From Microbacterium sp. SYP-A9085 (GTDB taxonomy: Bacteria; Actinomycetota; Actinomycetes; Actinomycetales; Microbacteriaceae): a DNA stretch of 64,000 bases. The position numbers were made by a program, and so were the translations under genes. The DNA lies in assembly GCF_009649635.1 (NCBI RefSeq), contig NZ_WJII01000002.1, positions 124,001 through 188,000 on the forward strand. Direction: 5' to 3'. Below are positions 27,203 to 37,262 of this stretch, in pieces (within the stretch, counting starts at the first letter, position 1; the number at the start of each line of letters is the position of its first letter). The notes beneath the pieces were generated by a model. The model did not search any database. It saw nothing but the letters and a program-made list of their open reading frames with translations, and was not told where the DNA came from.

Positions 27203-28474
27203 ATGGCGCGCACTCCGACGGCCCTGCTGAGCCCCGCCGATCAGGAGCGGCGGCGGGGCCTGCGGACGATGAAGACGATCGCCCTGGGCGCCCTGCTGGC
27301 GCTGGCGGCGCTGTTCGTGGTGGCGTTCGTGCTGCAGGAGCGGATGCCGTGGCTGGGGTACGTCCGTGCGGCGACCGAGGGCGGCATGGTGGGCGCGCTG
27401 GCGGACTGGTTCGCGGTGACCGCGCTGTTCCGCCGCCCGCTGGGTCTGCCGATCCCGCACACGGCGATCATCCCGACCCGCAAGGACGAGATAGGCCGCA
27501 CGCTCGGCGAGTTCGTCGAGACGAACTTCCTGTCCGGCCCGGCGGTGCGCACGAAGCTGGAATCCACCCCGCTGGCCGCGCGCCTGGGCGGCTGGCTCAC
27601 CCGCCCCGCGGCCGCCGAGCGGGTCACGGCCGAGGCCGCGACGCTGGCCTCGGGCGTGCTGCGGGCGCTGTCCGACGCCGACGTGCAGGACGTGCTGGAG
27701 ACCCTCACCCGCGAGCACCTGCTCACCCCGCCGTGGGGGCCGCCCGCGGGCGCCTGGCTGGAGCACGTCCTGGATGCCGGCGCCCACCGCGGCGCCGTGG
27801 ACCTCGCCGTCGACAGCCTGGCGGCGTGGCTGCGCGCCAATCGCGTCGCGTTCGAGGGCCTCGTCTCCCGGCGGCTGCCGCCGTGGGTGCCGCGGGTGGC
27901 GCACCGGTTCGTCGACGAGACCGTGTACCGGGAGGCCATCGCGTTCGTCGAGGCGGTGCAGGCCGACCCGGGACATCCCGCGCGCGGCGCCGTCGACGGC
28001 TACCTCACGCGGCTCGCGGAGCGCCTGCAGCACGACCCCGCGATGATCGACCGGGTCGAGGACGCGAAGACGTCGCTGTTCGACTCGCCGCGCGTGCGCG
28101 AGCTGGCCGCCCGCGCGTGGGAGGGGGCGAAAACCGGCCTGCTGGCGGCGCTGGCCGACCCGGGCAGCGGACTGCGCCGGCGGGCGGCGGCCGCGGTCGC
28201 CGAGGTCGGCGAGCGGCTGCGCACCGAGCCGACGCTGCAGCGGCGCGTGGACGGCTGGGTGACGGATGCCGCGGTGGTCACCGTGGATCGGTACCGGCAT
28301 GACATCGCGTCGATCATCACGGACACCGTCGAGCGGTGGGACGCCGCCGAGACGACCGAGAAGATCGAACTGATGGTCGGTCGCGACCTGCAGTACATCC
28401 GGCTGAACGGCACGGTCGTCGGGGCGCTCGCCGGCGTCGCGATCTATGCCATCGCGAATCTCGTGCTGCGATGA
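27203..28474 (+). CDS. DUF445 family membrane-anchored protein
   Basis: 423 residues. One N-terminal membrane helix (residues about 25-45) is followed by the DUF445 hallmark EGGMVGALADWFAVTALFRRPLGLPIPHTAIIP, then long amphipathic helices and a final C-terminal membrane helix (VGALAGVAIYAIANLV). The family is widespread (YheB-like) and of unknown function; the helices may form an extended envelope structure. It is divergent from the metal-type regulator with 47 bp between starts. Confidence 0.8.
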   Translation: MARTPTALLSPADQERRRGLRTMKTIALGALLALAALFVVAFVLQERMPWLGYVRAATEGGMVGALADWFAVTALFRRPLGLPIPHTAIIPTRKDEIGRTLGEFVETNFLSGPAVRTKLESTPLAARLGGWLTRPAAAERVTAEAATLASGVLRALSDADVQDVLETLTREHLLTPPWGPPAGAWLEHVLDAGAHRGAVDLAVDSLAAWLRANRVAFEGLVSRRLPPWVPRVAHRFVDETVYREAIAFVEAVQADPGHPARGAVDGYLTRLAERLQHDPAMIDRVEDAKTSLFDSPRVRELAARAWEGAKTGLLAALADPGSGLRRRAAAAVAEVGERLRTEPTLQRRVDGWVTDAAVVTVDRYRHDIASIITDTVERWDAAETTEKIELMVGRDLQYIRLNGTVVGALAGVAIYAIANLVLR

Positions 28475-28481
28475 TGGCGCC

Positions 28482-28970
28482 ATGAGGGTCCTCGCACTCG
28501 TGCGCCACGCGAAATCCGACTGGGGCGGTCCGGTCCCGGATCACGACCGGCCGTTGAACGCCCGCGGCCGGCGGGACGCGCCCCGGATGGCGAGGCGTCT
28601 CGCCATGACCGGCCTGAAGCCCGACGTGATCCTGGCGAGCACCGCGCTGCGCGCGCGCACCACGGCGGAGGCGTTCGCCGCCGCGCTCGGCCGGCCGGTC
28701 GACCTCGAGCCCGAGCTGTACGGCGCGGACGCCGACGTGCTGCTGCACCGGGCGGCGGGCACGGGGGCGCAGACGGTCATGGTGGTCGCCCACGATCCCG
28801 GCGTGAGCGCGCTGGCGGCCCGGCTGTCCGCGGGTGGCATCGCGCGGATGCCGACGTGCGCGGTGGCGGTGTTCACCTGGGACGCGGATGCCGCGGGCGA
28901 TGCGGATCCGACGGCGTTCGTCCTCCACGTCCCGGGCGGTCAGACCGGCAGCGGCACGCCGTCCTTGTAG
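28482..28970 (+). CDS. SixA-like histidine phosphatase
   Basis: 162 residues. The catalytic motif is [11 protein letters not shown] at the very N terminus, with the second active-site His in [12 protein letters not shown]. SixA acts on phospho-histidine of phosphorelay or PTS proteins; here the partner is unknown. The ATG at 28482 is in the right place for the motif. Its last 31 bases overlap the 3' end of hutI on the other strand, so the tail beyond the conserved fold may be dispensable. Confidence 0.8.
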   Translation: MRVLALVRHAKSDWGGPVPDHDRPLNARGRRDAPRMARRLAMTGLKPDVILASTALRARTTAEAFAAALGRPVDLEPELYGADADVLLHRAAGTGAQTVMVVAHDPGVSALAARLSAGGIARMPTCAVAVFTWDADAAGDADPTAFVLHVPGGQTGSGTPSL

Positions 28971-30115
28971 ACGGCGGCGACCAGCGGCACCCCGGGCCGG
29001 TAGGCGAGGTGTGTGCGGCTGGGCGCGTCCAGGATGACGAGGTCGGCGCGCATGCCCGCCGCGAGCGCGCCGACATCGTCGCGGCGCAGCGCCCGGGCAC
29101 CGCCGGCGGTGGCAGCCCAGACCGCCTCGGGCACCGTCATCCGCATCTCGCGCACCGCGAGCGCTATCATCAGCGGCATCGAGCTCGTGAAGCTCGATCC
29201 CGGGTTGCAGTCGCTGGCGATCCCGACGGTGGCCCCCGCGTCGATCAGCCGGCGCGCGTCGGGGTACGGCTGCCGGGTCGAGAACTCGACGCCGGGCAGC
29301 AGCGTCGCCACGGTGTCGGAGCCGGCGAGGGCCGCGACGTCCTCGTCGGCGAGGTACGTGCAGTGGTCGACGGATGCCGCGCCCAGTGCGACCGCGAGTC
29401 GGACGCCGCCGCCCGCTCCGAGCTGGTTGCCGTGCACGCGCGGGGCCAGGCCCCGCCGGATGCCGGCCTCCAGCACCCGCCGCGACTCCTCCGGCGTGAA
29501 GGCGCCCGTCTCGCAGAACACGTCCACCCACCGGGCGTGCGGGGCGCACGCGTCGAGCATCGGCCCGCAGACGAGGTCGACGTAGTCGCCGCGGCGCTCC
29601 GCGTACTCCGCGGGGACCACGTGGGCGCCGAGGAACGTCACCTCCCCGGTGACCTCGGCGGCCAGCCGCGCCAGCCGCGCCTCGTCGTGCACGGTGAGCC
29701 CGTAGCCGGTCTTGACCTCGAAGGTCGTGGTGCCCTGCGCGTGCAGCTCGGTGACGAAGCCGGCCAGGCGCTGCCGCAGCTCCTCGTCGCCGGCCGCCCG
29801 CGTCGCGGCCACCGTCGTGCGTATGCCACCAGCGGCATACGGCTGCCCCGCCATCCGGGCGGCGAACTCGGCGGCGCGGTCGCCGCCGAACACGAGGTGC
29901 GTATGACTGTCGACGAACCCCGGGATCACCGCGCGACCGCCGGCATCGACGACGGCGGCGCCGGACGCGCCGGGCGCCGATGCCGCGGGACCCACCCACG
30001 CTATCCGTGCGCCGTCGATGAGGACGGCGGCGTCGGTGCGGGTGCCGCACGGGTCGCCGCCGGATGCGACGTTCGTGGTGAGTTCGCCGATGTTCGTGAC
30101 GAGAATGGCGGTCAT
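28940..30115 (-). CDS. hutI: Imidazolonepropionase
   Basis: 391 residues, amidohydrolase fold. Metal ligands: SHTHLVFGG, an HGNQ after the fifth strand, [10 protein letters not shown] and SDCNPGS. It hydrolyses imidazolonepropionate to N-formimidoyl-L-glutamate, the third step of histidine breakdown. The start ATG overlaps the hutF stop by four bases. It is the last gene of the hut operon. Confidence 0.95.
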   Translation of the reverse strand: MTAILVTNIGELTTNVASGGDPCGTRTDAAVLIDGARIAWVGPAASAPGASGAAVVDAGGRAVIPGFVDSHTHLVFGGDRAAEFAARMAGQPYAAGGIRTTVAATRAAGDEELRQRLAGFVTELHAQGTTTFEVKTGYGLTVHDEARLARLAAEVTGEVTFLGAHVVPAEYAERRGDYVDLVCGPMLDACAPHARWVDVFCETGAFTPEESRRVLEAGIRRGLAPRVHGNQLGAGGGVRLAVALGAASVDHCTYLADEDVAALAGSDTVATLLPGVEFSTRQPYPDARRLIDAGATVGIASDCNPGSSFTSSMPLMIALAVREMRMTVPEAVWAATAGGARALRRDDVGALAAGMRADLVILDAPSRTHLAYRPGVPLVAAVYKDGVPLPV

Positions 30116-31401
30116 GCGTGTGCCTTCCGGGTGAGCACGCCGCCCACTATCGTCGCGGTGACGTCGCCCGCGCGGGCCACGAGCGGCAGCTGCAGCGGGT
30201 CCGCGCCGCGGGTGCGCGCGGTCGCGGCGTCGATCTCGACGGCGTCGAACGGGTCCCCCGCGCGCAGGCCCGCGGCATCCCGGTCCCCCGGCCTGCCGAG
30301 GGCGCGGGCGCCGCCCGCGGTGCCGGCGTGCCACAACTGAGCCGGCGTGAAGACGCCGCGCCGCTGCGCGCGCAGCCGCTGGTCGAGCTCGAGGCGGGCG
30401 ACCTCCTCGAACGGGTCGATCACGGCGTGCTGGTCCGAGCCGATCGACAGCGTCGCGCCGGCGTCGCGCAGCTCCGGCGCCGGGCCGATGCCGTCGCCGA
30501 GGTCCGCCTCGGTGGTGGGGCACATCACGATGCACGCGCGGGCCCGGCCGAGGAGCGCCACGTCGTCGTCCGTGAGGTGCGTGGCGTGCACGGCCGCCAG
30601 CCGCGGGCCGAGCAGGCCGTTCTCGGCGAGCAGGCCGGTGGGGGTGAGCCCGTACGCGTCACGGCACGCCTCGTTCTCGGCGACCTGCTCGGACAGGTGC
30701 ACGTGCAGCGGCACGTCTGCGGGCAGCTCGCGCGCGACGACGGCGAGGTCGGCGGGGGTCACCGCGCGCACGGAGTGGACCGCCGCGCCCACCGTGACGA
30801 GCCCGCGCCGGCGCGGATCGGCCGCGACGGCGTCGCGCAGCGCGTGCCACCGGTCGAGCCACGCGTGCACGTCGGCGTCGCCGAACCGCCGCTGCCGCGC
30901 GGCCAGCGCGAGCCCGACGCCGCCGCGCAGGTAGCAGGCGTCCAGCAGGACGAGCCGGATGCCCGCGGCCACGGCGGCGTCGGCGAGCGCGAGCTCCATC
31001 GCATGGCCGGGGTACGGCGTGCCGTCCGGCCGGTGGTGCATGTAGTGGAACTCCCCCACGGTCGTGTAGCCGGCATCCCGCATCTCGGTAAACACGCGCT
31101 CGGCGAGGTCGCGGTACGCATCCGGGGTGAGGGCGGCGGCCGCCCGGTACATCTGCTCGCGCCACATCCAGAAGTCCCCGCCGGCGTCGTGCGTGCGCCC
31201 GCGCAGCAGCCGGTGGAACGCGTGCGAGTGCGCGTTCACGAACCCGGGCGCGACAAGGCCCAGCCGGGTGTCGCCGGGCTGCGCGGGCACCCCGACGGTG
31301 AGGTCCGCTATCGCCCCGTCGCGCACTGTCACGCGGACGTCGTCGGCGAACACGCCGTCCACGAGCGCGGCGCGGCAGTGCGCGGCGGCGACGGTCGTCA
31401 T
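30112..31401 (-). CDS. hutF: Formimidoylglutamate deiminase
   Basis: 429 residues. Amidohydrolase motifs [41 protein letters not shown] and [15 protein letters not shown] are those of HutF, which converts N-formimidoylglutamate to N-formylglutamate with release of ammonia. It overlaps hutI and the M20 amidohydrolase gene by ATGA junctions. Having HutF means the operon uses the formylglutamate route, which then needs a deformylase. Confidence 0.95.
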   Translation of the reverse strand: MTTVAAAHCRAALVDGVFADDVRVTVRDGAIADLTVGVPAQPGDTRLGLVAPGFVNAHSHAFHRLLRGRTHDAGGDFWMWREQMYRAAAALTPDAYRDLAERVFTEMRDAGYTTVGEFHYMHHRPDGTPYPGHAMELALADAAVAAGIRLVLLDACYLRGGVGLALAARQRRFGDADVHAWLDRWHALRDAVAADPRRRGLVTVGAAVHSVRAVTPADLAVVARELPADVPLHVHLSEQVAENEACRDAYGLTPTGLLAENGLLGPRLAAVHATHLTDDDVALLGRARACIVMCPTTEADLGDGIGPAPELRDAGATLSIGSDQHAVIDPFEEVARLELDQRLRAQRRGVFTPAQLWHAGTAGGARALGRPGDRDAAGLRAGDPFDAVEIDAATARTRGADPLQLPLVARAGDVTATIVGGVLTRKAHA

Positions 31402-32612
31402 GCGCGTCCCGCCAGGTCGCGCAGCGCCGCCGCCAGCGCCCGTGCGCCCGCCTCGCAGTCCTCGTCGCGCGCGCCCTCGGCGGGGGCGTGCGAGACGCCG
31501 GTGGGGTTGCGCACGAAGATCATCGCGGTGGGCACCACGGCCGCAAGGATCCCGGCGTCGTGGCCGGCGCCGGTGGGGATAGCGGGCACGGCGCCGAACT
31601 CCGGCTGCAGCGCGGCCGCTATCCGCTCGGTGAGGGCGGCGTCGAAGTCGACCCGCGGGCTGAACGACTCCTCGTGAACGGCGAGCGTGCACCGCTCGGC
31701 CCGCGCGGCGTCGCGGATCCGCTCCAGCGTCACCTCGACCTGCGCGCGCACCCGGTCCTCGGTGTCGGCGCGTGCGTCGAGCCACGCGTCCACGCGCGAC
31801 GCTATGACGTTCGTCCCGTTCGGGGTCACCTGCACCTTCCCGATCGTGGCACGGGATCCGCCGGCGCGGGCGACATCCCGGGCCGCCAGCACGGCGCCGG
31901 CGAGCGCGACGACGGGGTCGTCCCGCCGGTCCATCGCCGTGGTGCCGGCGTGGTTGCCCTCCCCCGTGATCGTCAGGCGCCAGCGGCCGTGCGGGATGAT
32001 CGCGGACGCGACGCACACGGGGATGCCGCGGTCCTCGAGGTCGCGGCCCTGTTCGACGTGCAGCTCGATGAACGCCGCCAGGCGGCCGATCCGCTCGGGG
32101 TCCGGACCCACCCGGGCGGTGTCGCGGCCGGACCCGGCCCACGCCTGTGCGAGTGTCACCCCGGCGGCGTCCGTGCGCTCCAGGACGGATGCCGCGTCCA
32201 CGGCGCCGGTCAGCAGCCGCGTGCCCAGGCACGGCATCCCGAACCGGGAGCCCTCCTCCTCCGCGAACGCGCACACCGCGACCGGACGGGCGGGCACGAC
32301 GCCGGCGGCCTGCAGCTGTGCGACGGCCTCGAACGCGGCAGCGATCCCCAGCGGCCCGTCGTGGGCGCCGCCGCCGGGGACGGAGTCCAGGTGGCTGCCG
32401 GTGGCGACGGCGGCGGGCCCGGGCGGGCCCCACCAGGCCCAGAGGTTCGCGTCGCCGTCCTCCTCAACCGTCAGGTCGAGGGCCTGCGCGCTGCGCCGGA
32501 ACCAGGCGCGCAACGGCGCGTCGGACGCGTCGAAGAGGTGGCGCGAGTATCCGCCGCGCCCGGCGTCGCGACCGAGATCGGCGATCTCGGCGAGGCGTCC
32601 GGCGACCGTCAT
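31398..32612 (-). CDS. M20 amidohydrolase (allantoate amidohydrolase-like), candidate N-formylglutamate deformylase
   Basis: 404 residues of the M20 hydantoinase/carbamoylase group. Metal-binding segments: GSHLDSVPGGGAHDGPLG, FAEEEGSRFGMPCLG, ELHVEQGRDLE and SHAPAEG at the end; the dimerisation domain contains ITGEGNHAGTTAMD. Close relatives remove ureido or carbamoyl groups from amino acids (allantoate, N-carbamoyl amino acids). Its gene lies exactly between hutU and hutF with overlapping codons, and no hutG of the usual family is present. By position it most likely hydrolyses N-formylglutamate to glutamate and formate; this is inference. Confidence 0.8.
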   Translation of the reverse strand: MTVAGRLAEIADLGRDAGRGGYSRHLFDASDAPLRAWFRRSAQALDLTVEEDGDANLWAWWGPPGPAAVATGSHLDSVPGGGAHDGPLGIAAAFEAVAQLQAAGVVPARPVAVCAFAEEEGSRFGMPCLGTRLLTGAVDAASVLERTDAAGVTLAQAWAGSGRDTARVGPDPERIGRLAAFIELHVEQGRDLEDRGIPVCVASAIIPHGRWRLTITGEGNHAGTTAMDRRDDPVVALAGAVLAARDVARAGGSRATIGKVQVTPNGTNVIASRVDAWLDARADTEDRVRAQVEVTLERIRDAARAERCTLAVHEESFSPRVDFDAALTERIAAALQPEFGAVPAIPTGAGHDAGILAAVVPTAMIFVRNPTGVSHAPAEGARDEDCEAGARALAAALRDLAGRA

Positions 32613-32613
32613 G

Positions 32614-34272
32614 TCAGAGCCCCGACAGCATCGGGATCTTCAGGCCCCGCTCGCGGGCTACGTCCTTCGCATGCTCGTACCCGGCGTCCACGTGCCGCAT
32701 CACGCCGGTGCCGGGGTCGTTCGTGAGCACGCGCTCGAGCTTGCGGGCCGCCAGCTCCGACCCGTCGGCGACGGTGACCTGGCCGGCGTGGATCGAGCGG
32801 CCGATGCCGACGCCGCCGCCGTGGTGCAGCGACACCCAGCTGGCGCCGGATGCCGTGTTCAGCAGCGCGTTCAGCAGCGGCCAGTCGGCGATGGCATCCG
32901 AGCCGTCCTTCATGGCCTCGGTCTCCCGGTACGGCGAGGCGACCGAGCCGGCGTCGAGGTGGTCGCGGCCTATCACTATCGGGGCGGACAACTCGCCGGA
33001 GGTCACCATCTCGTTGAACTTCAGCCCCGCCAGGTGCCGTTCCTTATAGCCGAGCCAGCAGATCCGCGCCGGCAGTCCCTCGAAGTGCACCTTCTCGCCG
33101 GCCTTCTCCAGCCACCGGTGCAGGGCCGCGTCCTGCGGGAACAGCGCGGCGATGGCGCGGTCGGTCTTGTAGATGTCCTCCGGGTCGCCGGACAGTGCCG
33201 CCCACCGGAACGGGCCGCGGCCCTCCTCGAACTGCGGACGGATGTACGCCGGCACGAAGCCGGGGAACGCGAATGCGCGCTCGCAGCCGCCCAGCTGCGC
33301 CTCGGCGCGGATCGAGTTGCCGTAGTCGAACACGGCGGCCCCGGCATCCTTGAATCCGACCATGGCGCCCACGTGCACGGCCATCGAGGCGCGCGACCGC
33401 GCGGTGAACCCCTCCGGGTCGCGGGATGCCTCGGCCTTCCAGTCCGCGAAAGCGACATCCGCCGGCAGGTAGGCCAGCGGGTCGTGCGCGCTGGTCTGGT
33501 CGGTGACGATGTCGATCGGGATGCCGCGGCGCAGCAGGTCCGGGTAGACCTCGGCGGCGTTGCCGACGACGCCCACGGACAGCGCCTGGCCGGCGTCCTT
33601 CGCGGCGAGCACCCGCCGCAGCGCGGCATCCAGGTCCCTCGTGTACTCGTCGAGGTACCCGCGCTCGACACGGCGGGCCAGGCGCGACTCGTCGACGTCG
33701 ACGATGAGCACCGCGCCCTCGTTCAGGGTGACCGCGAGCGGCTGCGCGCCGCCCATGCCGCCCGCGCCGGCGGTGAGCGTCAGGGTGCCCGCGAGCGAGT
33801 CGCGGCCCAGCGAGCGGGCGACGGCGGCGAACGTCTCGTACGTGCCCTGCAGGATCCCCTGCGTGCCGATGTAGATCCAGGAGCCCGCCGTCATCTGCCC
33901 GTACATCGTGAGCCCGAGCGCCTCCAGACGGCGGAACTCGGGCCACGTCGCCCAGTCGCCGACGAGGTTGGAGTTGGCGATCAGCACGCGCGGCGCCCAT
34001 TCGTGGGTGCGGAACACGCCCACCGGCTTGCCGGACTGCACGAGCAGCGTCTCGTCGGGCTCGAGCTCGTCGAGGGTCCGCACTATCGCGTCGTACGCCT
34101 CCCAGCTGCGGGCGGCGCGCCCGGTGCCGCCGTAGACCACGAGGTCCTCGGGGTGCTCGGCGACCTCGGGGTCGAGGTTGTTCATCAGCATCCGCTTGGC
34201 GGCTTCGGCGCCCCAGCTCTTCGCGGTGCGCTGGTTCCCGCGCGGCGCGCGGACGGTGCGTGCTTCGCTCAT
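32614..34272 (-). CDS. hutU: Urocanate hydratase
   Basis: 552 residues, full length. Diagnostic segments: [71 protein letters not shown] for the tightly bound NAD, and [18 protein letters not shown]. It adds water to urocanate to give imidazolonepropionate. It overlaps hutH by four bases and ends one base before the M20 gene. Confidence 0.95.
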   Translation of the reverse strand: MSEARTVRAPRGNQRTAKSWGAEAAKRMLMNNLDPEVAEHPEDLVVYGGTGRAARSWEAYDAIVRTLDELEPDETLLVQSGKPVGVFRTHEWAPRVLIANSNLVGDWATWPEFRRLEALGLTMYGQMTAGSWIYIGTQGILQGTYETFAAVARSLGRDSLAGTLTLTAGAGGMGGAQPLAVTLNEGAVLIVDVDESRLARRVERGYLDEYTRDLDAALRRVLAAKDAGQALSVGVVGNAAEVYPDLLRRGIPIDIVTDQTSAHDPLAYLPADVAFADWKAEASRDPEGFTARSRASMAVHVGAMVGFKDAGAAVFDYGNSIRAEAQLGGCERAFAFPGFVPAYIRPQFEEGRGPFRWAALSGDPEDIYKTDRAIAALFPQDAALHRWLEKAGEKVHFEGLPARICWLGYKERHLAGLKFNEMVTSGELSAPIVIGRDHLDAGSVASPYRETEAMKDGSDAIADWPLLNALLNTASGASWVSLHHGGGVGIGRSIHAGQVTVADGSELAARKLERVLTNDPGTGVMRHVDAGYEHAKDVARERGLKIPMLSGL

Positions 34273-35810
34273 CTTCTGCTTCCTTCGTAGGCGGCGTCAC
34301 GGACCGCGCCGCTGCGGACGAGATCCGTGACGGTCTCGATGTCGGGGCTCACGAACCGGTCGTGCCCGGGGCCGGCGACCCCGTGCGCGCGGACGAGGTC
34401 GCGCATGGCCGCGGTGCCGGGCCCCGGCTGCAGCGGGGCGCGCAGGTCGAGGGCGCGCGTGCCGGTGATGACCTCGACGGCCAGGACGCGGGCCAGGCCG
34501 TCGATGGCGCGGCGGAGCTTGCGCGCCGCCGCCCATCCCATCGACACGTGGTCCTCCTGCATAGCGGAGGACGGGATCGAGTCCACGGATGCCGGCACGG
34601 CCAGGCGCTTGAGCTCGGAGACGATCCCCGCGGCCGCGTACTGGGCGATCATCAGGCCGGAGTCCACGCCCGCCTCGTCGGCGAGGAACGGCGGCAGGCC
34701 GTGGTTGCGCGCGACATCCAGGGCCCGGTCGGTGCGGCGCTCGGAGATGGAGGCGAGGTCGGCGACGGCGATAGCGAGGAAGTCCAGCACGTATCCCACC
34801 GGGGCGCCGTGGAAGTTGCCGTTGGACTCGACCCGGCCGTCGGGCGTGATCACGGGGTTGTCGACGGCCGCCTGCAGCTCGCGCTCGGCGATGGTCCGCG
34901 CGTGCGCGGCGGTGTCGCGCGCCGCGCCGTGCACCTGCGGCGCGCAGCGCAGCGAGTACCCGTCCTGCACGCGCCCGTCCTCGGGTCCCTTGTGGCTGGC
35001 CACCATCGGCGACGTGTTCAGCAGCGCCCGCAGGTTCGCGGCGCTCGCGGCCTGCCCGACCTGCGGGCGCAGCGCCATCAGGTCGGCGGCGAATACGGCA
35101 TCCGTGCCCAGCTGGCTCTCGATCGACAGGGCCGCGGCGGCGTCGGCGGTGTCCAGGAGCACGTCGAGGTCGGTGAGCGCCAGCAGCAGCATCCCGAGCA
35201 TGCCGTCGGTGCCGTTGATGAGCGCGAGGCCCTCCTTCTCGGCCAGGACGAGCGGGGTGAGGGATGCCGCGCGAAGGGCGTCGGCGGCATCCTGTCGTTC
35301 CCCGTCCACCCGGACGTCGCCCTCGCCCATCGCGGCGAGCGCTATGTGCGCGAGCGGGGCGAGGTCGCCGGAGCAGCCGAGCGAGCCGTATTCGCGGACG
35401 ACCGGCACTATCCCCGCGTTCAGGAGCCCCGCGTACGTCTCGACGACGACCGGCCGCACCCCGGTGCGCCCGGTGGCCAGGGTCTGCAGCCGCAGCACCT
35501 GCAGGGCGCGCACGACCTCGGTCTCGACTTCGGTGCCGGTGCCCGCGGCGTGCGAGCGGATCAGGCTCTCCTGCAGCTGGCGCCGCCGGTCCGGCGCGAT
35601 GAACGTCGTGGCGAGCGCTCCGAAGCCGGTCGAGATGCCGTAGTGCGGGACGGGGTCGGAGGCCAGCTGCTCGACGAGGGCCCGCGACGCGGCGACGCGG
35701 GTGCGGACGTCGACATCCAGCCGCACCTGTGCGCCGTGGCGGGCGACGGCCACGACCTCGGCGGGAGTCAGCGGCGCCGCACCGACGACGACGGATTCGG
35801 GGATGGTCAT
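34269..35810 (-). CDS. hutH: Histidine ammonia-lyase
   Basis: 513 residues from the ATG at 35810. The catalytic Tyr is in HYGISTGFG, and the electrophile-forming triad lies in [15 protein letters not shown] (residues 146-148). It is Cys-Ser-Gly rather than the commoner Ala-Ser-Gly; I recall the Cys form from Streptomyces HutH, and the Ser that builds the MIO group is kept. It removes ammonia from histidine to give urocanate. First gene of the operon hutH-hutU-M20-hutF-hutI, divergent from an IclR regulator. Confidence 0.95.
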   Translation of the reverse strand: MTIPESVVVGAAPLTPAEVVAVARHGAQVRLDVDVRTRVAASRALVEQLASDPVPHYGISTGFGALATTFIAPDRRRQLQESLIRSHAAGTGTEVETEVVRALQVLRLQTLATGRTGVRPVVVETYAGLLNAGIVPVVREYGSLGCSGDLAPLAHIALAAMGEGDVRVDGERQDAADALRAASLTPLVLAEKEGLALINGTDGMLGMLLLALTDLDVLLDTADAAAALSIESQLGTDAVFAADLMALRPQVGQAASAANLRALLNTSPMVASHKGPEDGRVQDGYSLRCAPQVHGAARDTAAHARTIAERELQAAVDNPVITPDGRVESNGNFHGAPVGYVLDFLAIAVADLASISERRTDRALDVARNHGLPPFLADEAGVDSGLMIAQYAAAGIVSELKRLAVPASVDSIPSSAMQEDHVSMGWAAARKLRRAIDGLARVLAVEVITGTRALDLRAPLQPGPGTAAMRDLVRAHGVAGPGHDRFVSPDIETVTDLVRSGAVRDAAYEGSRR

Positions 35811-35871
35811 GACCCGATTCCACACCGTCGCGCTGCGCGGAACCACCGGGCCGTGCCATCCTGTGTCTGTG

Positions 35872-36639
35872 ATGGCAGACAGGAAGCGGCCGCAGGTGCC
35901 GGCGGCCGATCAGACGCTGCGGCTCCTCGGCTACCTGGCCCGGCAGCGGGGTCCGGTCGCCGCCCGCACGATAGCGGACCAGCTGGGCCTGCCCCGCTCC
36001 ACCGTGTACTTCCTGCTGCGGACGCTCGCCGACCACGGGTTCGCCGTGCACCTGGAGCGCGAGCGCCGGTGGGGCCTGGGCACCGCCGCGTTCGAGCTCG
36101 CCGGCGGATACGCGCGCCAGGAGCCGCTCGCGCGTCTGGGCCGGCCGCTCGTGGGGGCGCTCGTGGACCGGATCGGCGAAAACGCGCACCTGGCCGTGAT
36201 GACCGGCCGGGATGTGCTGTACATCGTGGAGGAGCGGGCGCCGCGGCGACCGGCCCTGGTCACGGATGTGGGCGTCCGGCTGCCCGCGCACCTGACCGCG
36301 AGCGGCCGGGCGATGCTGGCGGCGCTTCCCCGCGAGCAGGTGCGCGCGCTGTACCCGGATGCCGCGGCGTTCGCGGACCGCACCGGGCGCGGGCCGGTCC
36401 GGCCCGGGCAGCTGCGGGAGCTGCTGCGCGAGGTCCGCGCCGCCGGCTACGCGACCGAGGACGGCGAGGTCACGCTGGGCATGCGCTCGGTGGGCGTCGC
36501 GGTGACCGATCACGCCGGGTGGCCGGCCGCCGCGATAGCGATGACGTGGCCCGCGGATGCGCACCGGGACGCGGCATCCCTCGCCCCCGTGGTCGCGGCC
36601 GCGGCCGCCGAGCTGTCGCGGCGGATCTCCGGACGGTAG
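35872..36639 (+). CDS. IclR-family regulator of the hut operon
   Basis: 255 residues. The N-terminal winged helix (QTLRLLGYLARQRGP, RTIADQLGLPRSTVYFLLRTL) is followed by the IclR effector domain (NAHLAVMTGRDVLYIVEER, LPAHLTASGRAMLAAL). Divergent from hutH with 61 bp between the starts, so it very likely controls the hut genes, with histidine or urocanate as probable ligand. No ribosome site precedes the ATG at 35872; a GTG at 35869 is equally possible. A short inverted TTCC...GGAA occurs in the intergenic gap, too weak to call. Confidence 0.85.
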   Translation: MADRKRPQVPAADQTLRLLGYLARQRGPVAARTIADQLGLPRSTVYFLLRTLADHGFAVHLERERRWGLGTAAFELAGGYARQEPLARLGRPLVGALVDRIGENAHLAVMTGRDVLYIVEERAPRRPALVTDVGVRLPAHLTASGRAMLAALPREQVRALYPDAAAFADRTGRGPVRPGQLRELLREVRAAGYATEDGEVTLGMRSVGVAVTDHAGWPAAAIAMTWPADAHRDAASLAPVVAAAAAELSRRISGR

Positions 36640-36640
36640 G

Positions 36641-37147
36641 TCAGTCGACCTTCTCGACGGTGCCGCGGGTGAGGTGGACGAGCTCCGCGAACGTCACCGG
36701 GAACACCGTGTGCGGCGTGCCGCCGGCGGCCCAGATCTGCGGATGCTGCGCGAGCGCGCGGTCCACGATCGTCGTCACCGGCTGCGGGTGGCCGGCGGGG
36801 GCGACTCCGCCGATCGCCTGTCCGGTGGCGTCCCGCACCTGGTCGGGGGTGGCCCGGCGGATCTCGTGGCGGCCGAGCCGCTGCGCGAGCGCCTTCGTGT
36901 CGACGCGGTGCGCGCCGCTCGTCATCACGAGCAGGGGCGCGCCGTCGGACCAGAAGACGAGGCTGTTGGCTATCGCGCCGACCTCGACATCCAGCGCCGC
37001 GGCCGCCAGCGGCGCGGTGGCCGCGGAGTCCGGCAGGGCGATGATCGAGCCCGCGATCCCGGCCCGATCCAGCGCCTCCTGCACGAGGCGGCTGCGCGGG
37101 GGAAGGACGGTCTCGGGCACCTCGGTCTGCGAACGCGGGTCTGCCAT
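36641..37147 (-). CDS. YbaK/EbsC-type aminoacyl-tRNA deacylase
   Basis: 168 residues. The YbaK core is visible: VGAIANSLVFWSDGAPLLVMTSG, then GQAIGGVAPAGHPQPVTTIVD. Members hydrolyse mischarged Cys-tRNA(Pro) or Ala-tRNA(Pro). The conserved lysine in the usual NSLVFK position is replaced by Trp here (NSLVFW), which also occurs in other actinobacterial members, so substrate range cannot be stated. It ends two bases from the IclR gene, tail to tail. Confidence 0.8.
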   Translation of the reverse strand: MADPRSQTEVPETVLPPRSRLVQEALDRAGIAGSIIALPDSAATAPLAAAALDVEVGAIANSLVFWSDGAPLLVMTSGAHRVDTKALAQRLGRHEIRRATPDQVRDATGQAIGGVAPAGHPQPVTTIVDRALAQHPQIWAAGGTPHTVFPVTFAELVHLTRGTVEKVD

Positions 37148-37182
37148 GCCGCCAGCCTAGAGCCGCCCGGCAGGTCCAGGAC

Positions 37183-37259
37183 GCAGGATGTCCCGGTCCG
37201 CCGCGCCCGACACGCCGTGCAGTGGCGGCTGCCGGGCGGATCCTCCTGCGACGTGAACG
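37183..37259 (+). repeat. 77-bp repeat, left copy
   Basis: Begins CGCAGGA and ends TCCTGCGACGTGAAC, so its ends form an inverted repeat; the middle holds GCCCGACACGCCG. A second copy of exactly the same length lies at 38277-38353 in the same orientation, with about 53 of 77 positions identical. The pair flanks the AbiEi-like/DUF559 gene. Confidence 0.55.
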
Positions 37260-37262
37260 CGG

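Noticed and set aside
35811..35871. Inverted TTCC...GGAA as the IclR operator between hutH and the regulator
   Set aside because: Arms of only four bases in GC-rich DNA; not better than chance.
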